This document shows positions 58,722 through 64,000 of a stretch of 64,000 bases of DNA, in pieces (position 1 is the first letter of the stretch; each line of letters opens with the position of its first letter). The notes beneath the pieces are model-generated. The model saw only the letters and a program-made list of their open reading frames with translations, was not told the origin of the DNA and did no database searches. The DNA comes from Betaproteobacteria bacterium Ga0077526. GTDB taxonomy: Bacteria; Pseudomonadota; Gammaproteobacteria; Burkholderiales; Ga0077523. The DNA is taken from the NCBI GenBank assembly GCA_001464765.1, contig LNDV01000038.1:124001-188000 (forward strand), read 5' to 3'. The position numbers and the translations under genes are program-made.

Positions 58722-60425
58722 TCAGCCGAGGCGGCTGGCCGGATCCCGCATGACCGTCGGATCGATCCCGATCCGTACAGCGCCCCAGTGGCGGCCGGCG
58801 ACAGTCACGGGCATGGACAGATCGTTCAGCAGTTCCCCCGTATCCCGCAGATAGGTCTGAAGCAGGGAGGCGCTCCGGTTGCGCGCACTCTTCAGTGCCG
58901 TGTCGTCGTTGAAGATCCGCTTGTCGCGCGATGCCACCAGGTCACGGGTCCGATCCCCCGTCGGCGGCTGGCAGAACTGCCGGTTGTGGGTGGGCGCGTA
59001 GCCGTTCTCGTCCACGCAGATGGCGAACCGGGCGCCCGGCACCGAGGCGACCATCTCTTCCCCGAGACGCTGCAGTTCGGATTCGCAGACCCGGTCGTAG
59101 GCGGTCCGGAACTTGGGCGGGTCGGTCCCCGGTATCGGCTGATAGCCGCGGTCGAACACGTTCACGCCCCGGGCGAACTGCCCCTCCAGGTACCCAGCCA
59201 CATCGTCGCGGTAGGCCCGGGCCTGGCCGAGGATGCGGTCGAAGGTGCTGTCCCCCAGCCGGAAGGCCGATCCGAGTTCGAGAATGCCCTCCGAAGCGCT
59301 GCGCAGTTCACCCGACCGCTCGTTCGCCGACTTCATGTGAGCGGTGACGGCCGCACTCGCATCGTGGATCTCGTTCACGCTGCCGTGGATGTCCGCATTG
59401 GATCGCCGCACGCCGTCCAGCGCCGTGAGCATCCCGTCCAGTTCGCGGAACATGGTCTCGAAGGACACGACCATCGCGTCGAAGCTCTCGCTGGAATCCC
59501 GCACGACGTCCACCGTGCGGGACGTGTCGTCGTGAATGCGGTCCGTGTCGCGCGCGGTGGCTTCCACCAGATCGATCATCTCGCCGGTGCCCGTGGCAAT
59601 GGTGCCCGTGGCCACCTTCACCCGCTCCGCCAGCTTGCGGACCTCATCGGCCACGACCGCGAAGCCGCGCCCCACCTCGCCGGCACGGGCAGCCTCGATG
59701 GCGGCATTCAGGGCAAGGAGGTTGGTCTGGTCGGAGATGTCGTTGATGAGCCCGCCGATGTCTCGGATGGAGCGCGAGTGTTCCGAAAGCTTGGAGACGT
59801 TCTCCCGGAAGGCTGCGAGGCTGGAGCGCACGGCGATCATCCGCGCTGCGACATCCCGGAGTTGCGCCGCCGAGGCGCGCGCCGTCTCGAGGTTCACGGT
59901 AGTGCTCTGCGCGACGGTCCCGGCCTGCTGGGACATGGACTCCACGGCCAGTGTCACTGCCTCGCTCTGCTGGAACACGCGTTCCGCGACTTCCTGCTGG
60001 GAGGCGGCTTCGCGCGCAGCTTCCTGGGTTTCGCGCAGGAGCCGGGCGGCCGACGTGGCGACGTCGATGCCGCCGTTGCGGGCCCGGCCCACGAGCGCCT
60101 CCACACGACCGCCGAACCGGGCGAGGCTGGCGCCCGCGTCCCCGTCCGTCGCGGCAAGAAGGGGCGAGACATCGCCTTCGTCGGAGGCGCGCTTCAGGAT
60201 GTGCTCGAGTCTGCCGAGCACGCGAACGTGACGCCCGGCCATCCAGGTTCCCGCCACCCCGGCACCCACGATCGCTGCCAGCACCCCCCCAGCGGCAGCC
60301 CACGGGAGGTTGGCGCCGCCCCACACCCCGAGCCCGATGGCCAGGATGGGGAAGGCCGCTGCCACGGCAGGCGGTCCATAGGCTTCGACGATATGGGAGA
60401 AAGCACGGGAGGACGGACGGGCCAT
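58722..60425 (-). CDS. Methyl-accepting chemotaxis protein with C-terminal sensor
   Basis: A 567-residue receptor with two closely spaced membrane helices (about 20-36 and 43-62) and almost no periplasmic loop. The signalling hairpin is clear at about 233-270 (NLLALNAAIEAARAGEVGRGFAVVADEVRKLAER in part). After it, residues ~405-567 form a domain with FDRGYQPIPGTDPPKF, FAICVDENGYAPTHN and WGAVRIGIDP that looks like a cytoplasmic Cache/PAS-type sensor. The arrangement (sensor after the signalling domain) differs from classical receptors. No chemotaxis kinase genes are nearby. The ligand is unknown. Confidence 0.85.
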   Translation of the reverse strand: MARPSSRAFSHIVEAYGPPAVAAAFPILAIGLGVWGGANLPWAAAGGVLAAIVGAGVAGTWMAGRHVRVLGRLEHILKRASDEGDVSPLLAATDGDAGASLARFGGRVEALVGRARNGGIDVATSAARLLRETQEAAREAASQQEVAERVFQQSEAVTLAVESMSQQAGTVAQSTTVNLETARASAAQLRDVAARMIAVRSSLAAFRENVSKLSEHSRSIRDIGGLINDISDQTNLLALNAAIEAARAGEVGRGFAVVADEVRKLAERVKVATGTIATGTGEMIDLVEATARDTDRIHDDTSRTVDVVRDSSESFDAMVVSFETMFRELDGMLTALDGVRRSNADIHGSVNEIHDASAAVTAHMKSANERSGELRSASEGILELGSAFRLGDSTFDRILGQARAYRDDVAGYLEGQFARGVNVFDRGYQPIPGTDPPKFRTAYDRVCESELQRLGEEMVASVPGARFAICVDENGYAPTHNRQFCQPPTGDRTRDLVASRDKRIFNDDTALKSARNRSASLLQTYLRDTGELLNDLSMPVTVAGRHWGAVRIGIDPTVMRDPASRLG

Positions 60426-60562
60426 GGGAGGTTCCGGTCGATAGGGCGACGGGATCGATAACGGCAGTCCGACCGGAAACTCCAGTCAAGCCGCCGCCGG
60501 ATCAGGGAAACCACGGAAGGTGCGCCCAACCTGCGCGATCGGGTGGAATCTGCGGACCTTGC

Positions 60563-61486
60563 CTAGACTCCGATCATGGCCCGCAGGTGAGCCGCCGCGC
60601 TTCGCCCGAGGGAACCGAGGTCGTAGCCACCTTCCAGCAGTGACACCATCCGGCCCGCCGCGCTGTCCCGGGTCGCCTCGAGAAGGCGTTCGGTCACCCA
60701 GGCATAGTCGGCCTCGACCAGCGCCAGGGACGCCATGTCGTCGTCCCGGTGCGCGTCGAAGCCCGCGGAAACGAACACCACTTCGGGGCGGAATGCGGCG
60801 AGCGCAGGGATCCAGGCGCTCTCCACCGCCTCGCGAAAATGCCGGCCGGTGCTGTAAGCGGCCAGAGGCACGTTGACCATCCGTTCCGAACGGCCTTCCG
60901 TGCCGCTGTAAGGATAGAAAGGGTGCTGGAAGGTCGACACCATGAGCACCCGCTCGTCGTCGCGGAAGATGTGCTCGGTGCCGTTGCCGTGGTGCACATC
61001 GAAATCGACGATGGCCACCCGACTGCAGCCATGGGCCTCCAGGGCGTGTGCGGCAGCCACCGCCACATTGTTGAAGAAGCAGAAGCCCATCGCCCTCGCC
61101 CGTTCGGCGTGGTGTCCCGGCGGGCGCACGTTGCAGAACGCCCCGCGGACCTTCCCGGTCAGCACGAGATCGGTGGCAAGGACCGCAGCGCCGGCAGCGC
61201 GCAAGGCGGCCTGCAGGGTGAACGGATTCATCGCGGTGTCCGGATCGAGGTGCACGATGCCGGCCCCGGGCGCCGAACTGATCACCGTGTCCACGTGATC
61301 GTCGGTGTGGACGCGCAGAAGCTGTTCGCGGGTTGCAGCAGGCGCCTCATGGACTTCGAGCAGACCCATGAGCCCGGACGCGATCAGCTGGTCCTCGACC
61401 GCACCGAGCCTCGCCGGGCATTCGGGATGATGGGCACCCATATCGTGCCGCTGGCACTCGTCGTGGCGTAGGAAGGCGATCGTCAT
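60563..61486 (-). CDS. Histone-deacetylase-family amidohydrolase
   Basis: A 307-residue zinc hydrolase of the class II HDAC / acetylpolyamine amidohydrolase group. Seen: RPPGHHAE with the His pair 125-126, the zinc site DFDVHHGNGT (161-170) and GFDAHRDD further on, then LEGGYD. It removes acyl groups from lysines or polyamines by family. The ATG at 61486 begins the conserved part; a longer frame runs over the promoter region. It is divergent from a Pat-type lysine acyltransferase, so protein deacetylation is a good guess. Confidence 0.9.
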   Translation of the reverse strand: MTIAFLRHDECQRHDMGAHHPECPARLGAVEDQLIASGLMGLLEVHEAPAATREQLLRVHTDDHVDTVISSAPGAGIVHLDPDTAMNPFTLQAALRAAGAAVLATDLVLTGKVRGAFCNVRPPGHHAERARAMGFCFFNNVAVAAAHALEAHGCSRVAIVDFDVHHGNGTEHIFRDDERVLMVSTFQHPFYPYSGTEGRSERMVNVPLAAYSTGRHFREAVESAWIPALAAFRPEVVFVSAGFDAHRDDDMASLALVEADYAWVTERLLEATRDSAAGRMVSLLEGGYDLGSLGRSAAAHLRAMIGV

Positions 61487-61712
61487 GCGGACACCCGGAG
61501 CATGGGGAAAACCTGATGGTAGCGCTGCCGGCGCGAGCCGTCGCCGCTCCCCGTCACGGCAGGCCTGCCACTGCGGCTGCTGAGGGTTCACGCCCGCGCC
61601 AGGCGGCAGTACCCGAATGGCATGGCGCAAACGGCGCCCGCGCTGAAACGTGCTACGGTTGCCGCATGCCGAATTTGAGGATCCCCGGGACCCGTCCCGC
61701 ACTGACGACTCC

Positions 61713-64000
61713 GTGACCCACCCCTTGCAGAGTCTGTTCGAGCCCGCCGTGGTCGCGGTGGTCGGGGCGTCTGACACCCCGGATACCGTCGGCGGCGCGG
61801 TGCTGCGCCGGATGCAAGCCGCTGGCTTCGCAGGTGCGCTTTACCCGGTCAATCCGCGGCACGCGGAGGTTGCCGGCCTGCCCTGCTTCCCTTCCCTGCT
61901 CGCCCTTCCGGGGCGTCCTGACGTGGCGTTCGTCGCCTCTCCCGCCGCCACGCTGCCCGCCGTCCTTCGCGACGCCGTCGAGGCCCGCTGCAAGGCTGTC
62001 GTGCTTCTCGGCACGGCGGCCGGGAGTCAGGACGACAACACCGCTGCCCTCCGCGAGGACGCCCTCGCGTCGGCCCGGCACGCGGGGCTGCGCATCCTCG
62101 GCCCGAACACCCTGGGCGTGATCCGGCCGCGCCACCGCTTCAATGGTTCCTTCACCGCCACCGACGTGAAGGCCGGCACGACCGCGCTGCTGGCGCAGTC
62201 CGGCGGGCTCACGAGTGCGATGCTGGACCGCGGCGCGGCCGAAGGTCTCGGCTTCTCCTGCGTGGTGTCGCTCGGCAATCAGACCGACCTGGATTTCGCC
62301 GACGTGCTGGACTTCGTAACCCACGATCCGGCGACGGAAAGCGTGGTGATGTACATCGAGGGCATCCGCTCGGCACGACGGTTCGTGAGCGCATTGCGGG
62401 CGGCGGCGCGGATCAAGCCCGTGATCGTGCTGAAATCCGGTCGGGAGACGGCCGGCAGCCGCGCCGCCTCGACACATACCGGCGCCATCACCGGTCCGGA
62501 CGAAGCGTTCGACGCCGCGCTCCGGCGCTGCGGCGCTGTCCGCGTCGATGATTTCCTGCAGCTCTATGCGGCGACCAAGTATCTGGCCTCGCGCTATCGG
62601 CCCGTGGCGCGCAACGTCGCCATCGTCACGAACGGTGGCGGTCCCGGTGTCATGGCAGCGGATCGCGCCGGCCGTGTCGGCCTGACGCTCGCGACGCTGA
62701 GTCCGGCCACGATGGACCGCCTGGAGCGGGAGCTTAGCGGCCGCTGGTCGCGGGACAATCCCGTCGACCTGATGGAGGACGCGAGGCCCGCCGCTTTCGC
62801 GCAGGCGCTGGACGCGTGCCTCACCGACCCCGCGGTCGACGGTGTGATCGCGATAGTCACCCCGCAGGTCATGACCGATCCGTCCGCGGTCGCGGACCTC
62901 ATCCTCGCAGCCGCGGGCCGCACCACGAAACCGCTCATCGCCTGCCTGCTGGGCGACACCAGCATCCGCGCCGCGCTGCCGCGTCTGCAGGCCGCCCGCA
63001 TTCCGACGTTCCGGGCACCCGAGCCAGCCGTCGAGGCCTTCGCGGACATCGCCCGCTTCTACGAGAACCAGCGACTGCTCATGCAGGTTCCGGGACCGCG
63101 ATCCCACGAGGAACGCGAGCCGGACGTGGAAGGCGCGCGAGCGATCGTGACCGAGGCGCTCGCGACCGGTCGCGACAGCCTGTCGCCGATGGAGACCAAA
63201 GCGCTGCTCGGCGCATTCCGCATTCCGGTGTCGCCGTCGGCCGTCGCACGGACGCCCTCGGAGGCCATTGTCCTGGCCCAGCAGTTCGGATTTCCCGTGG
63301 TGCTGAAGGCCAACGCGCGGGGGCTGGAACACAAGTCCGACGTGGGAGGCGTACGTCTCGACCTCCGCAATGCCACCGAGGTGCGCGAGGCGATGCTCAC
63401 CATCGAGCGCGATCTGCAGGCGTCGCGTCCCGACCTCGGTGTGGATGGCGCGACGGTGGAACCCATGGTCGTGAAGGCGCACGGCCGCGAACTAATCCTC
63501 GGCGTGCTGAGGGACCCGGTGTTCGGCCCGGTGATTTCCTTCGGGGCCGGCGGCCGGGCTGTGGAGGTGTTCCGGGACCATGCCGTGGCACTGCCACCCC
63601 TCAATGCGGAACTCGCGCGCGCCCTGATCTCGCGCACGCAGGTCGGTGTCACTCTGTCCGCCTGGCGCGGGTGGCCGGCCGCGGACGCGACGGCGCTCGA
63701 GGACGTCCTGCTGCGCTTGTCGGAACTCGCCTGCGCGCTTCCCGAACTGGAAGTGCTGGAGATCAATCCGCTCATCATCGACGAGGCCGGCGCCATCGCC
63801 GTGGACGCGCGCGCCGTGCTGAGCAAGGTCTCGGCGATATCGGAGACCGGGCGATACGGCCACATGGCCATCATGCCCTACCCCACCGAGCTCACCACCG
63901 GATGGACGCTGGCCGACGGCCGGCACGTCACGGTCCGGGCCATCCGTCCCGAAGACGCGGCCATGGAGCAGGCCTTCGTCCGTGCGCTGTCCGACGAGTC
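61713..64000 (+). CDS. Pat-type acyltransferase: ADP-forming acyl-CoA synthetase-like protein fused to GNAT, partial
   Basis: Only the first ~762 residues are in the window. In order: CoA-binding domain (VVAVVGASDTP), succinyl-CoA-ligase-like domains with GPNTLGVI, STHTGAITG and NGGGPGVM, then an ATP-grasp domain (VVLKANARGLEHKSDVGGVRLDL, EINPLIIDEAG in parts). From about residue 730 a new segment starts (VTVRAIRPEDAAM), the opening of a GNAT domain. This plan is that of Pat/PatZ protein lysine acetyltransferases, which inactivate acyl-CoA synthetases. The GTG at 61713 lines up with the family start; a TTG at 61659 is possible. The candidate phospho-histidine site of the true ligase (often lost in Pat) reads STHTG with a His. 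Confidence 0.85.
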   Translation, partial: MTHPLQSLFEPAVVAVVGASDTPDTVGGAVLRRMQAAGFAGALYPVNPRHAEVAGLPCFPSLLALPGRPDVAFVASPAATLPAVLRDAVEARCKAVVLLGTAAGSQDDNTAALREDALASARHAGLRILGPNTLGVIRPRHRFNGSFTATDVKAGTTALLAQSGGLTSAMLDRGAAEGLGFSCVVSLGNQTDLDFADVLDFVTHDPATESVVMYIEGIRSARRFVSALRAAARIKPVIVLKSGRETAGSRAASTHTGAITGPDEAFDAALRRCGAVRVDDFLQLYAATKYLASRYRPVARNVAIVTNGGGPGVMAADRAGRVGLTLATLSPATMDRLERELSGRWSRDNPVDLMEDARPAAFAQALDACLTDPAVDGVIAIVTPQVMTDPSAVADLILAAAGRTTKPLIACLLGDTSIRAALPRLQAARIPTFRAPEPAVEAFADIARFYENQRLLMQVPGPRSHEEREPDVEGARAIVTEALATGRDSLSPMETKALLGAFRIPVSPSAVARTPSEAIVLAQQFGFPVVLKANARGLEHKSDVGGVRLDLRNATEVREAMLTIERDLQASRPDLGVDGATVEPMVVKAHGRELILGVLRDPVFGPVISFGAGGRAVEVFRDHAVALPPLNAELARALISRTQVGVTLSAWRGWPAADATALEDVLLRLSELACALPELEVLEINPLIIDEAGAIAVDARAVLSKVSAISETGRYGHMAIMPYPTELTTGWTLADGRHVTVRAIRPEDAAMEQAFVRALSDE

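Overview
The window is about 64 kb of high-GC DNA, almost certainly from a betaproteobacterium. The evidence is the set of neighbours: a class I polyhydroxyalkanoate operon with the PhaR regulator, a TetR-type PaaR, a PEP-CTERM sorting-signal protein with a sigma-54-like promoter, Bug-type solute-binding proteins, and bamD/rluD/pgeF in a betaproteobacterial order. The order within the class cannot be fixed from sequence reading alone. No rRNA, tRNA, insertion sequence, prophage or CRISPR array was recognised.

Layout. (1) 1-12.7 kb is aromatic catabolism. A leftward run paaG-H-I-K-A-B-C-D-E-paaR continues into a fumarylacetoacetase-like hydrolase and a benzoylformate decarboxylase cut by the window edge. 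paaN and paaY run rightward from a shared promoter region that holds a palindrome suited to PaaR. (2) 12.7-25 kb is accessory and surface-related. It has a REP-like nested hairpin, a 3030-residue RTX protein with an N-terminal lipase-like domain translationally coupled to an upstream lipoprotein, a PEP-CTERM protein with a candidate sigma-54 promoter, and a degenerate cupredoxin. (3) 25-30 kb holds an overlapping AIM24 / M48 peptidase / apt operon, a GlcG-like protein, a DUF429-like protein and folE. (4) 30-38 kb is a second aromatic block. An IclR regulator is divergent from MBL protein - 3-hydroxyphenylacetate hydroxylase-like flavoprotein - small DUF2783 (MhaB-like) protein - homogentisate dioxygenase - Bug protein. 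Acetoacetyl-CoA synthetase follows and can use the acetoacetate that homogentisate breakdown releases. (5) 38-41 kb carries copper export (copA, copZ) beside a thioredoxin-like membrane protein. (6) 41-54 kb carries a multi-receiver diguanylate cyclase, bamD, rluD, pgeF, phaC-phaB, phaR, rimO, a DUF1232 protein and a DinG-type helicase. (7) 54-64 kb carries alaC-GNAT-hom-thrC in one overlapping leftward operon, an Mth938-like protein, an MCP with a C-terminal sensor, and a deacetylase divergent from a Pat-type acyltransferase that runs off the window.

How the parts fit. Phenylacetate, mandelate/benzoylformate and 3-hydroxyphenylacetate/homogentisate all feed acetyl-CoA, acetoacetate and C4 acids. 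The pha genes can store surplus acetyl-CoA as polyester. The deacetylase/Pat pair could tune CoA-ligase enzymes, of which two (PaaK, acetoacetyl-CoA synthetase) lie here. The best candidates for something poorly described are the RTX-lipase/lipoprotein pair, the one-site MBL protein in the homogentisate operon, and the chain of hairpins downstream of phaB.
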